Source of the DNA: an archaeon
Lineage (GTDB): Archaea > Thermoplasmatota > Thermoplasmata > Methanomassiliicoccales > Methanomethylophilaceae
Reading direction: 5' to 3'
Assembly: GCA_024399225.1 (NCBI GenBank)
Contig: JAKSHV010000014.1
Coordinates: forward strand, 1 to 12,766
DNA: 12,766 bases
This document shows, in pieces, positions 1 to 8,900 of this stretch. Both the position numbers and the translations under genes were made by a program. Each line of letters opens with the position of its first letter. Positions within the stretch are counted from its first letter, which is position 1. The notes beneath the pieces are model-generated. The model was not told the origin of the DNA, did not search any database, and saw nothing but the letters and a program-made list of their open reading frames with translations.

Positions 1-2
1 AA

Positions 3-815
3 ATGGAGGACAGGAAGGCAAAGTTCGTTCTCAAGAACTCCTCTCCTGCAATGGCAAATGCACTCAGGCGTACCATGCTCCAGGACATTCCCAAGATGGC
101 CATCGACAAGGTGGAATTCCACCTCGGTCCCATCATGCAGGACGACAAAGAGTATGAGAGTGTGACCTCCCTGTTCGATGAAGTCATCGCACACAGGCTC
201 GGTCTCATTCCCGTACCCACCACCGACCAGTTCACCTTCCAGAAGGACTGTTCATGTGGTGGAGTAGGTTGCCCCGGCTGTACCATCATGTACAGTCTGA
301 ACAAGGTCGGTCCCAGGACCGTCCTCTCCGGCGACCTCATGCCCCTCGGAGACTCTACCCTCAAGGTCAAAGATGAAAACATTCCCGTTGTGGAGCTGAC
401 CGACACCCAGGCCGTTCTGATCTACGCACATGCTGTTATGGGAACCGCCAAGCAGCACGTCAAGTGGCAGGCAGCATTCGGAGTCGGATACTCCTACATG
501 CCCGTTGTCAGCATCGATGCCAAAAAGGCAACCGACGCAGACCTCCAGGCATACGCAACCAAGGAATACCCCGGACTTTTCAAGGTCGAGGGCGGAAAGC
601 TCGTCGTAGATGAGGTCACCCGCGCATGCACCTACGGAAAGGCCATCGAGCAGGACGCCGAGATGGAAGCCGTCACCATCGACTGGAAGGATGATGAGTT
701 CTTCTTCAAGTTCGAGACCGACGGATCTCTTACCGCAAGGCAGGTCCTTGACAAGGCAGTCGAGATCCTCTCCGCCAAGGCAGAGGAGTTCGCAGCCGTT
801 GTCGACACTCTTTGA
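3..815 (+). CDS. rpo3: DNA-directed RNA polymerase subunit Rpo3 (subunit D), 5' end probably truncated
   Basis: Archaeal counterpart of bacterial alpha and eukaryotic Rpb3. It pairs with Rpo11 to form the platform on which RNA polymerase assembles. The alpha-like N-terminal signature is visible (SPAMANALRRTM, residues 14-25), followed by the inserted domain and a C-terminal dimerisation helix (about 243-270). A Cys motif CSCGGVGCPGC (C83, C85, C90, C93) resembles the zinc-type site of Rpb3. The ferredoxin-like subdomain (about 170-215) is present in outline (YPGLFKVEGGKLVVDE) but keeps only C209, so it probably binds no Fe-S cluster. The first ATG lies 2 nt from the window edge. Homologues usually begin several residues earlier, so the true start is probably outside the window and M1 here may be internal. 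The gene ends in TGA just before a strong hairpin and a convergent gene. Identity is very secure; the start is not. Confidence 0.95.
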   Translation: MEDRKAKFVLKNSSPAMANALRRTMLQDIPKMAIDKVEFHLGPIMQDDKEYESVTSLFDEVIAHRLGLIPVPTTDQFTFQKDCSCGGVGCPGCTIMYSLNKVGPRTVLSGDLMPLGDSTLKVKDENIPVVELTDTQAVLIYAHAVMGTAKQHVKWQAAFGVGYSYMPVVSIDAKKATDADLQAYATKEYPGLFKVEGGKLVVDEVTRACTYGKAIEQDAEMEAVTIDWKDDEFFFKFETDGSLTARQVLDKAVEILSAKAEEFAAVVDTL

Positions 816-834
816 CGCGAGTTAAACATTTACA

Positions 835-862
835 GGCCCCGGTTCTCCGGGGCCACACCTTT
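835..862. terminator. Perfect 8-bp GC hairpin between convergent genes, followed by a T run
   Basis: GGCCCCGG (835-842), loop TTCT (843-846) and CCGGGGCC (847-854) form a perfect inverted repeat. On the plus strand it is followed 4 nt later by TTTT (859-862). It sits in the 60-bp gap between the stop codons of rpo3 (+) and the YdeI-family gene (-). It could therefore serve as a transcription end for both genes, although on the minus strand the tail is only weakly T-rich. Archaeal termination relies mainly on T-rich tracts, so the stem may act instead as an RNA 3'-end stabiliser. The structure is seen directly; its function is inferred. Confidence 0.6.
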
Positions 863-875
863 TCTGAAAATACGG

Positions 876-1445
876 TCACTGGTAGTACTTGTCGGTGCCG
901 CCGTAACCGGTTATGATCTTGTTCTTCCTGGTTTTGGCGATGAAGCTGTTCAAACGCTTCTCGAATTCCTCGGGGCGCTTCCTAGCCGCATCTATGTAGG
1001 CGACCCTGATCCTTTTGTAAGGTTCCGAGAATGCGCAGTAGTTGGCCCATACGGCCTTATCTTCCTTCAGACGTTCCAGTATATCCTCCGGGAACACATA
1101 GGGCGCAGAAATCAGTTCTAAGACGCTTTCGCGGACCTTGGGGTGCAGCTTCCCCTGCTGGTCGAGACGTATAAGTCTCTCGATATTGAGTCTGGAGTAA
1201 CTGCTTCCCTTTCTGCGCGGTGTGAACCTCTGGATTCTGTGAAGGTGGTCGGTGTGTTTTATCACACCGTCGATCCATCCGAAGCATAGTGCTTCTTCCA
1301 CTGCATCGTTGTAAAGCAGACCCTCCTCTCCGGATTCCTTCAGAGGGATCTCGAACCAGACCTCTTTGGCAGTCTCAAAATTGTCGGAAAGCCATTTCCT
1401 CCAGACCTCGCGGTCGTTGGTACGGATGATTAGTTCATCGGCCAT
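876..1445 (-). CDS. YdeI/OmpD-associated family protein
   Basis: A 189-residue soluble protein of the YdeI (OmdA, bacteriocin-protection-like) family. Hallmarks are YNDAVEEALCFGWIDG (residues 45-60) and QRFTPRRKGSSYSRLN (72-87), followed by the C-terminal helical domain with VWANYCAFSEPYKR (132-145), an AARKRPEEFEKR segment (about 153-164) and a basic tail. The family is widespread in bacteria and some archaea. Its biochemical role is not established, and the bacteriocin-protection label comes from limited bacterial work and should not be transferred. It is last in a three-gene minus-strand operon. Its ATG begins 1 nt after the TGA of the polymerase gene, with no clear Shine-Dalgarno of its own, which suggests translation by termination-reinitiation. 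No signal peptide or membrane segment is visible. Confidence 0.85.
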   Translation of the reverse strand: MADELIIRTNDREVWRKWLSDNFETAKEVWFEIPLKESGEEGLLYNDAVEEALCFGWIDGVIKHTDHLHRIQRFTPRRKGSSYSRLNIERLIRLDQQGKLHPKVRESVLELISAPYVFPEDILERLKEDKAVWANYCAFSEPYKRIRVAYIDAARKRPEEFEKRLNSFIAKTRKNKIITGYGGTDKYYQ

Positions 1446-1446
1446 G

Positions 1447-4400
1447 TCACATGAAATCCGTGAGCTTGCACTTCTTCACCTTGTCATTGTTGAAAAGGGA
1501 GTCCATGCTAATTTCGATGATCTTGATCCTGTCGACAGTATATTCGTCGAGCTCGTACTTCTCGCAGACGTCCTGTGATACCTTGAGATATTTCCTTACG
1601 GAAGCCTCATGCACGGTAAGGTTGAGTTTGTTTCCGCACATCTTCTTACCCATCATCTTGGTGCAGACACCGGCCAGAGGCACCCTACGGTATTTCGTAC
1701 CGCATTTGACGCATCTGAGATTCTGGGTGGCGAAACTTCTCAGGTTTCCGATCATGTCGGGCATGAAGTGCTTGTTGATGACCTTGCTAGCAACATCCTG
1801 TGCGTTGACACCGCGGCATTTGATACCGAGCTCTAGCTGTGCGAACATCTTGTCCTTCATGCTTCCCAAGGTGGTGTATGCGGATTCCTTGGGGCCTTCG
1901 GAGATGTCATGGGTGTCGTGCGTGAATCCGAGGGTCTCGTACTGTGCAGGGGTTCCGATACGTCCACCCACAAGGTCCATACTCTTCTCGATGTCCTTGG
2001 GATCCTTCATCTCCATGGCGGCATGGTAGAGTTCCAGAGGATAGTGCCTGAGACAGTCGACGTTGTGTGCCTCCTTATCGATCTCGTTGGGGTTAAGCCT
2101 GGTGGTGAGAACGAGAGGACTGTCCATAAGTCCTCCACGCCTGTCGGGAAGGAAAGTCTTGGAGAAATTCAGCAGTCCGTCCATGGCGAGGATGATACAG
2201 TCCTCATCACCGTCGCAGTTCCTCCTCTTGGATGCGTGGTAGTAGGGATGTCCGTAACAGCCTCTGACGGAACTGTATCCGATAATCCTGCAGAGGATGC
2301 AACCAGAGGTGTGGGGTGCGAGACCGAACGCAATGGCGCCGATGAGGTCCTTGGCGGTCTCCGCCTTGTAATAGGGTTCGAGTCCGTAGATGCGGGTGAG
2401 TTCATCATCGCAGAACTTTGCTACCTTGACCATATATTCGCCGCAGTCTCTGGAGGGGACGATATCCTGGCACTTCAGTTCGACAATCTGTTCCGGGTCG
2501 GTGAGCGGCTCGTTGTTCCAGTCGTGGGTGTATCCGAGCTCGTGTGCCTTCTCGATCGAGAGTCCGATCTCACGGGGTTTGAAGTGTGTGAGGGGGATAT
2601 CGGTCATGTCGTAACGGACCGTTCCGTCCCTGAAGATGGAAATTTCATGTTTGCGACGGAGGATTCCCTTTTCCAGCATCTCGGGGGTTTTGCTTTTGGA
2701 GGTGAGGACGTCGCAGCACTTTAGGGTCTCCCCGCTGTCGGGTTCCCTTACGGATGCGAGGGCTATCTTGTACTCCTTCTCGATATCGAGCGGGATGCCT
2801 TCTCCGTGGCTTTCGCCGGAGGCTTTGACGGGTTCGGTGTGGGTCTTGCAGATCCTGCAGTACACACGGAAAGTGACCTCTCCGCAGCTTGGGCACCTGC
2901 GGTGGCCCATGTCGGGCATGAGCATGGGTTTCTTGGAGGACTGGTCCTCCTTGGCTTTCTCCTTGAGTTCCTTTATGGCATCGATGGTGTTCCTGCTGGT
3001 GTGCTTCTCATCTGCCAGTGCCATCAGGACCTGTACCATGGGTGCTCCGGCCCTTTCCTTGGCCTTCTCGGGACGACCCATCCTGGTACCGACACGGGTC
3101 ATGACCCTTGCCCTAACAAGGTATCCTGCAGCTTTGCTGATGGCTTCAAGGACCTCTTCGCCTTCGAGTTCGTTGATTTTGACGAGACTGCCGTTCTCGT
3201 TCCTGAGACCGAGGCAGTCGATCATGGGTTCGGTGTAGATCTCATCGATGATGACCTGAGGTCCGCTGACCTTGTGGAGCGCGTTGATATCCTCGAGGAT
3301 ACGTTTGGTCACAGGTTCGTTGGGGACGCAGATATGTCCCTCGGAGATGCGAGCATTTGCAACAAAATAATCTCTGAGGATGATGAGGCTCTCCATGGAG
3401 ATCTCGTTCCAGAAGAGGTTGAACCTGGGGTGGAGTGCGACACCGAACTGTGCCGACATCTCCTTGGAACGTGCGTAGGTGGGTTTTTCCCAGTCGTCTG
3501 GAAGGTTGCCTTCGTTGGCGGCCTTGATCTCCTCCCTGTGCCATTCCAGCGCATATCCGCAGGGGACGAGTGCGTGGTTGTTCTCACAGAACTCCCCGTA
3601 GGGGATGAGGATCTCTCCGTTGTCGCAGACCTCTGCGACCTGGGACTTGACCTTGAGGTAATCCTCTTTGGTCTGACAGTAGACTAGGTCTCCGTTCTTC
3701 AGAAGGACTGTGGGACCTTCGATAGTGTCCACGGGGGTGACGACGCATGCCTTTCCGGGTCTTTCGATCTTGCATTGGGTTCCCAATGCCATGAACTCGT
3801 CCATGGCATACATGCTTGCGGGGTTGTAGGCTAGGGATGCAAGCCCGGAGGTTCTTGCCCTACCGTACCTCAGCCTGAATGCGCCTTTGGCACAGGGGTG
3901 TCCGAAGATGGGACGTCCTGCGACCATGTCCTTGAGATATTTCTCCGTGGGGGCGACAGTGTTCTTTCCGTCGGTTTTCTCGGCTTTCTTGACGGCGGCG
4001 TGCCTGTTCAGGTATTCGCGGATGAAGTCCCAACCTTTGATGTCGAGCTTGTCTACGTGCTTCTTCAGCTTGGATGCCTTGAGGCACATACCCTCCGCGA
4101 TGACGAGGCATACTCCTCCCCTGACCTGGTTGGTGGCGATACGGGGGAGGTCCCTGAATCCTCCGATCTCCACTCTCTCGGTACCTTCACCGTCGATCAT
4201 GACGGGACATTCGGAACCGATGAGTTCGATATCGTCAGCTTCGGGAGTGAACTGGAGACTGGCACATGCCTTGTAGAGGGGGATCTCCTCTGTGAGCCTT
4301 CCGACCTCCTCCTTGGTGGGGATGTATTTTCCCACACCCATTGCCTGACGTACGACGTCGCAGATGAGAACACTCATTGCCTGCGCGGTACCTCCTGCGG

Positions 4401-4863
4401 CACGGATGGGTCCTGCGAATGCGATGTTTGCAAAAGTGGAGCCGTCGTCGTTCTTCAGAACGCGGGTCCATGCGATTCCTTCGAGGGGAGCGACAAGAAC
4501 ACCCTCAGTGATGATTGCAAGTCCGATCCTGACGGCACGGTCGAGAGTCTTCTCGACCGTCTCCGCAGGTCTTTTTGCGAATTCCTCCGCTACCTTAAGT
4601 GCAACAACCTCACGGTTTCCATACTTCTGTGTGGTCTCCCTGATGAGTTCGGCAAGACCTTCCACACCGTAGTCCTCGAGAAGTTTCTCCACACGGGATG
4701 CGAGGTCCTCCGCACGGGGGATCTCGACCCTGGTGGTGGGGTCCTTTCCCTGGATCCTTGCCTTCTCGGCTATCTGGTAAAGCTCTTCCGTGGCTTCTCC
4801 GAGAATCTGGAAGTACTCCTTCATCTCGTCGCTTGTTGCAACTTCGGTAACGCCCATGTTCAC
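1447..4863 (-). CDS. polC: DNA polymerase II (family D) large catalytic subunit DP2, intein-free
   Basis: Catalytic subunit of archaeal replicative polymerase PolD, which works with the DP1 exonuclease subunit (not in this window). The 1138-residue length is typical. Visible features: an N-terminal region with ITEGVLVAPLEGIAWTRV (118-135); VMIDGEGTERVEIGGFRDLP (221-240); a zinc site C657-x2-C660-x8-C669-x2-C672; the catalytic NCDGDED at 882-888, where D884 and D886 correspond to the metal-binding aspartates of the two-barrel active site; and a C-terminal zinc site with C1051, C1054, C1067 and C1076. The NCDGDED site hosts inteins in some archaea; here it is uninterrupted. The C-terminus (KCKLTDFM) is a degenerate PCNA-interaction motif. 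The GTG at 4863 overlaps the upstream NOG1-like stop as GTGA. An ATG two codons in (4857) is an alternative start; GAGG lies 4 nt before the GTG and 10 nt before the ATG, so the start is undecided. Confidence 0.97.
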   Translation of the reverse strand: MNMGVTEVATSDEMKEYFQILGEATEELYQIAEKARIQGKDPTTRVEIPRAEDLASRVEKLLEDYGVEGLAELIRETTQKYGNREVVALKVAEEFAKRPAETVEKTLDRAVRIGLAIITEGVLVAPLEGIAWTRVLKNDDGSTFANIAFAGPIRAAGGTAQAMSVLICDVVRQAMGVGKYIPTKEEVGRLTEEIPLYKACASLQFTPEADDIELIGSECPVMIDGEGTERVEIGGFRDLPRIATNQVRGGVCLVIAEGMCLKASKLKKHVDKLDIKGWDFIREYLNRHAAVKKAEKTDGKNTVAPTEKYLKDMVAGRPIFGHPCAKGAFRLRYGRARTSGLASLAYNPASMYAMDEFMALGTQCKIERPGKACVVTPVDTIEGPTVLLKNGDLVYCQTKEDYLKVKSQVAEVCDNGEILIPYGEFCENNHALVPCGYALEWHREEIKAANEGNLPDDWEKPTYARSKEMSAQFGVALHPRFNLFWNEISMESLIILRDYFVANARISEGHICVPNEPVTKRILEDINALHKVSGPQVIIDEIYTEPMIDCLGLRNENGSLVKINELEGEEVLEAISKAAGYLVRARVMTRVGTRMGRPEKAKERAGAPMVQVLMALADEKHTSRNTIDAIKELKEKAKEDQSSKKPMLMPDMGHRRCPSCGEVTFRVYCRICKTHTEPVKASGESHGEGIPLDIEKEYKIALASVREPDSGETLKCCDVLTSKSKTPEMLEKGILRRKHEISIFRDGTVRYDMTDIPLTHFKPREIGLSIEKAHELGYTHDWNNEPLTDPEQIVELKCQDIVPSRDCGEYMVKVAKFCDDELTRIYGLEPYYKAETAKDLIGAIAFGLAPHTSGCILCRIIGYSSVRGCYGHPYYHASKRRNCDGDEDCIILAMDGLLNFSKTFLPDRRGGLMDSPLVLTTRLNPNEIDKEAHNVDCLRHYPLELYHAAMEMKDPKDIEKSMDLVGGRIGTPAQYETLGFTHDTHDISEGPKESAYTTLGSMKDKMFAQLELGIKCRGVNAQDVASKVINKHFMPDMIGNLRSFATQNLRCVKCGTKYRRVPLAGVCTKMMGKKMCGNKLNLTVHEASVRKYLKVSQDVCEKYELDEYTVDRIKIIEISMDSLFNNDKVKKCKLTDFM

Positions 4864-5864
4864 TCTTCCTCAAGAGGTACTTCGAGGGCTTTCTCCCTGA
4901 AGATCTTCCTGAGCATATCTACGAGTTCGTTCCTGAAATCTTCCATGCCTTCTCCGGACTTGGTCGAGATGCGTCTCGCCTCGCCCTCGGTCTGCATGAT
5001 GTCGCATTTGCTCTCCGCGACCACGATGGGCACGTCGGAGAAGTTCTCCTTGATGTTGTTGAGAAGTTTGTTCTGCACTTCGAGACTGTATCCGCAGGTC
5101 TCGGAGGGATCGATGATGAAGATCATGATGTCGGTAAGGTACCTGAGTGCAAGGACCGCCTGTTTCTCGATATCGTTCCTGTCCTCGAAATCACGGTCGA
5201 GAAGACCGGGGGTGTCGACTATCTGGAACTTCCTCCATCCGTCCTCGATGTGTCCGATGGTGATACCTTTGGTGGTGAACGGATAGGGTGCGATCTCGGG
5301 GGCAGCGGTGCTGATGTAGGTAACCAGGCTGCTCTTTCCCACGTTCGGGAATCCCGCAACTACTGCGGTGGGGATCTTGGGGTCGATGGTGGGGAGGTCC
5401 CTGAATTTGTTCTTGGCATCCTGCAGGAACTGGAGGTCGTCGGCGATCTGCCTGACATAGGATCCGAGACGTCCGTAGAATCCTTTCTTGATGGATTCGA
5501 TGATCGCGGGGTCCTTGGTACGCCTTACTTCCCTGAGTGATTGGTTCTTGAGGAGTTCGGTCCTTCCTGCGGCCCAGTTGAGCGCTCCGAGGGCTTTCTT
5601 GTAACGGTCGATTCCGATGACAAGGTTGACTAGCTGAGGGAAGAAATCGTCCTGCTTTTCCATCCTGGGGAATTTCTGGATGTAGCCAACGAGAGTCGTC
5701 TCGACTATGTCGCCCGAGGCCGTGATCCTTGCAAGGGTGGTCTTCTTCTTGGTGTCCAAGGAGTCGCTTCCCTTTTTGGAGATCTTGGCGGCCCTGCGGA
5801 ATGCCTTATCCATGAGTTCCTCTGCTGTGAGTACTGTCGGTATTGTAGCTTTCATTCCGGCCAT
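4860..5864 (-). CDS. NOG1-like GTPase (Obg/TRAFAC class), ribosome-biogenesis type
   Basis: A 334-residue GTP-binding protein of the archaeal/eukaryotic NOG1 family, inferred to act in large ribosomal subunit assembly as eukaryotic NOG1 does. An N-terminal helical domain (about 10-160, with the basic FRRAAKISKK at 22-31) precedes the G domain. G1/P-loop is GFPNVGKSS (171-179), G2 is PFTTKG (195-200), G3 is DTPG (217-220), and G5 is probably STKSGEG (300-306). G4 reads SKCD (285-288) instead of the canonical NKxD, a single AAC-to-AGC type change. The protein ends soon after the G domain and lacks the long C-terminal extension of eukaryotic NOG1, as is usual in archaea. M4 (ATG at 5855) is an alternative start. 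The stop overlaps the start of polC by 4 nt, so the two are very probably co-transcribed and translationally coupled. Confidence 0.9.
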   Translation of the reverse strand: MAGMKATIPTVLTAEELMDKAFRRAAKISKKGSDSLDTKKKTTLARITASGDIVETTLVGYIQKFPRMEKQDDFFPQLVNLVIGIDRYKKALGALNWAAGRTELLKNQSLREVRRTKDPAIIESIKKGFYGRLGSYVRQIADDLQFLQDAKNKFRDLPTIDPKIPTAVVAGFPNVGKSSLVTYISTAAPEIAPYPFTTKGITIGHIEDGWRKFQIVDTPGLLDRDFEDRNDIEKQAVLALRYLTDIMIFIIDPSETCGYSLEVQNKLLNNIKENFSDVPIVVAESKCDIMQTEGEARRISTKSGEGMEDFRNELVDMLRKIFREKALEVPLEEE

Positions 5865-5884
5865 GTCCGCTCTATTGTAATCGC

Positions 5885-5894
5885 GTAATTAAGG
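5885..5894 (-). promoter_or_regulatory. Candidate TATA-like element upstream of the NOG1-like gene
   Basis: In the 55-bp gap between the large surface-protein gene and the NOG1-like gene, the minus strand reads CTTAATTAC, an AT island in GC-rich surroundings. Its centre is about 25 nt before the ATG at 5864, close to the usual archaeal TATA-to-start distance. This would allow a leaderless or nearly leaderless transcript beginning the NOG1-polC-YdeI operon separately from the upstream gene. No strong BRE is visible. Position and composition are the only evidence. Confidence 0.3.
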
Positions 5895-5919
5895 GTTTAC
5901 TCCGGGGCGGTTCGGAACC

Positions 5920-8900
5920 TCACTGATCGCCCGTGAAAACGATGCGCATGAACCAGTAGTCGTAGGTCATGTTCTTCTTCATTCCCATGGACTTGGGGAT
6001 CATCTCGTAGGGGCAGTTCTTGATGCCAATCTGTGATTTCACCTTGGGAGTTCCGATGTCGCAGTCGAAGAGTCCCGCCAGGCCGGAGATGTTGCAGGAG
6101 ATGTCGGAACCGATCATGACCTTGTCCTCGGAGGACTTGCTGGCACATAGGAGTTTCGGGGGTTTGATTGCTCCGTAGACTGACATGCCCACGTAGACGT
6201 CATCGTACTGTATGGTCTCGATCTGGATGTTGTAGGGGTCGCTGATTCCCAGGAACAGTGCCTCGGCCTTTCCGAGAAGGTACTTCAGGATATCTCCGAC
6301 GATCTCCTTGTCGACCATGACATAGGTCCTGAATCCGTAGTGTCCCGTGGAGGAGACATCGGTGAAGTCTGCAGATACCCAAATGCTTCCTTCGACCATG
6401 CAGTTGGCGAGACGGTTGATACCGTCGTCAACGGCGTAGAGTACGGTCCTGGTGAGCAGGTCCTGCAACGCTTCGACGGTGTACACGTGCCTGAGTTCGG
6501 TCATAGCCTTGAGGGCAGCCTTCTCGACGATGTTCTTGATGATGTTGGTGGCCATTCCGTTTTCTCCGAACAGTCCTCCGACATTCCTCTCACCGCAGGT
6601 TCCCTTTATCAGGGACCACTCGGTGGATCCGTCCATTCCCCTCTGACAGGTCTTGTTGTCGTTGGCCCCGTCGGACATGGTGGCGGAACGGTCGACCTCC
6701 TCCCCGTCTGGGTCTTTGAGGACAAGGTATTCCTTGGTGTTCAGCAGGAAGGTTCCGGGGAAGTGGATGACCGCCCTTTCGCCGATGGCGAGTTCGACGT
6801 CCTTGATGATGTGGACCTTGTTCTTCGAGGTGGTTATGGTCCAGTTGTTGAGGTCCACGGAGGTTCCGGAAAGGTTGATGATCTCGGCCCATTCGTGGTC
6901 TGCATCGGTTCCCTCGGGGTTCGATTCGAACTCGTTGATCAGGACCCCCGTCTCGATGGGGACATTGTACTTCAGGCTGATTCCCGCATCGATCTCGACC
7001 TTTGTTCCGGGGATAGGGGAGGGGATGTTCTGCAGGATGGCGTTGATCCCGGGGATATCGGAGAGGGAGATACCGATCTCGTTGTACTGTACTGCTTCGG
7101 GGATGGTTGCATCGATCTTCACTCCGGACACAGTTCCGCTGAGAGTCACGAGATGTTTGCTGCTCATCTTGGGGTCGACGGTTCCTTTGAGATCCCAGCT
7201 GTCGCCTTTGATGGAGAATCCTGCGGTGATGTGGACGGTCTTGTTGGTTTCGCCTTTGGTCTTGACGTTGACATATGCGGAGACGTCCGCACCAGCGACG
7301 TTCCCTTCGAACTCTGCCTTGACGATGTTCTTGGTGTATTTTTCAAGGGTTGCGAGATTGAATGTGAATTTCACAGTGTAGCCCATATATGTGAATCCGA
7401 GGGTCTGTCCGACCACGGACACATCTACGATGGCGGATGCTCCGTCGGAGAAGTTGATGATCTGCTCGCAGAACACCTCGGTCAGTTTCTCCAAGAATAG
7501 GTTGTTTAATCTCTCGATCGGTTCGATGATCGCGTTGTAGAGCATCTCAAGATAGTCGGTCATGTACTGGGATATGACCATGATCGCCTGTGAGATCTTG
7601 TCCATGACGTTTTCTGCCATCTCCATCAGCTTGCGGAGAGGTTCCAGGAGGGGCTCGAGGGCTTTCAGTAGCATATCAAAGAGATCGCTGAAGAAGTTCG
7701 TGCTGGAGGCGTACTCGACACCGATAAGTCCCCATCCGGAGACAACTGGCACATCAATTGAAAGGGAGATATGCACAGTGTTCCTGTAAGCGGAATCGCA
7801 CATGCCCAGGGCCTGCAGGAGGGTTCCGGTGCTCTGAACCTCGAACACGAAGGAATCTTTGATGGTTACAGGGAAAACGGTGCAGTATGAGGCGTATTTG
7901 CTCTCTTCGAAACCTACTTCGTGGGTGCTTTTGTCGGAGGGTTTTCCCACAGTAATCGAGGCATTCGAACGGTCGGATACCGACAGGGTCTCCTTGAGGA
8001 TGAGGTTTTCATGCCTGAGGGTGAAACTGTCCTCGTCGGGGATGTCCGTGAATCCGCTGTAGGGGTTGATGGCGATGTTCTCGGAGTATTCGGAACACAT
8101 CGCCTTCGCGACCTTCTCGATATCACAGATGACATCGATACTGAGGAAGTTTCCCTGGAGGATCGCAATGCATCCCTTCTCGATGATCTTTGATCCGGAA
8201 CCTGCGACGGTGTTGAGGCCGTCGAGTCTCTCCATCAGCCTGTCGACCTCTTTCTTGTATTCATTGCGTACGGTCACGTTCTGTTCTAGGTTGAAGGCTT
8301 TTCCAAGTATGTCCACAGCATCGAGTTCGGCATGCGGGTGGTCGCTGTTGCCGAAGTCCCTGATGACATTTTCGGATACCTGGCTCATTATGTATTTGTT
8401 GAATGCCTCGTCCGAGTAGGTGAATATGTCGTCCCTGTCCCTGTATATCGAATCGTAGATGGCGGCATAGAACTGATCGGGAACCCCATTGGATTTTATC
8501 GTCTCCTCAGCAACGGTTTCGAAGGATTTCATGTCGCCGTCGAGTGCCTTGATTATGCTTTCGGATACAAGTTCCGCATAATCCCCGTCATCGTTCGCGT
8601 TCACCCTGATGACGTTCAGTCCCTTGCCGTCCGCGATGTTCTTGATTGCAGTGTTGACCACCATGTACAGCCAGTCCCTGATGCGGTTGTTGTCGCTGTT
8701 GTAATGGTTCTTGAAGTTCCTGATGGTGTCCGAACCATAGAGGTCCACATCCGGATAATCGATGTTGTACTCGGCGAGTTCCCCGGTGCTGGGGTTCTGC
8801 ACATAGAAGACGAAACTGTCTCCGGTCCTGATCCCGGTGTAGAGGTCTCCCGCAACATTCCTGATGTAGGGTTCGGCGGAGAAGTTGTTCTTTCCTGTGA

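Noticed and set aside
3..40. ATG at position 3 as the genuine rpo3 start
   Set aside because: The sequence begins almost directly with the conserved strand, whereas homologues usually have several residues before it, and only 2 nt of upstream sequence is available. Treated as probably internal.
2180..2260. Possible intein at the PolD NCDGDED site
   Set aside because: The motif and flanking residues are continuous and the protein has normal length, so no intein is present.
3898..5286. 462-residue open frame antisense to polC and the NOG1-like gene
   Set aside because: Crosses the boundary of two well-supported minus-strand genes and shows no domain.
5909..5920. Short inverted repeat GGTTC/GAACC after the surface-protein stop, considered as a terminator
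   Set aside because: Five-base arms with almost no loop and no T-rich tail; too weak to call.
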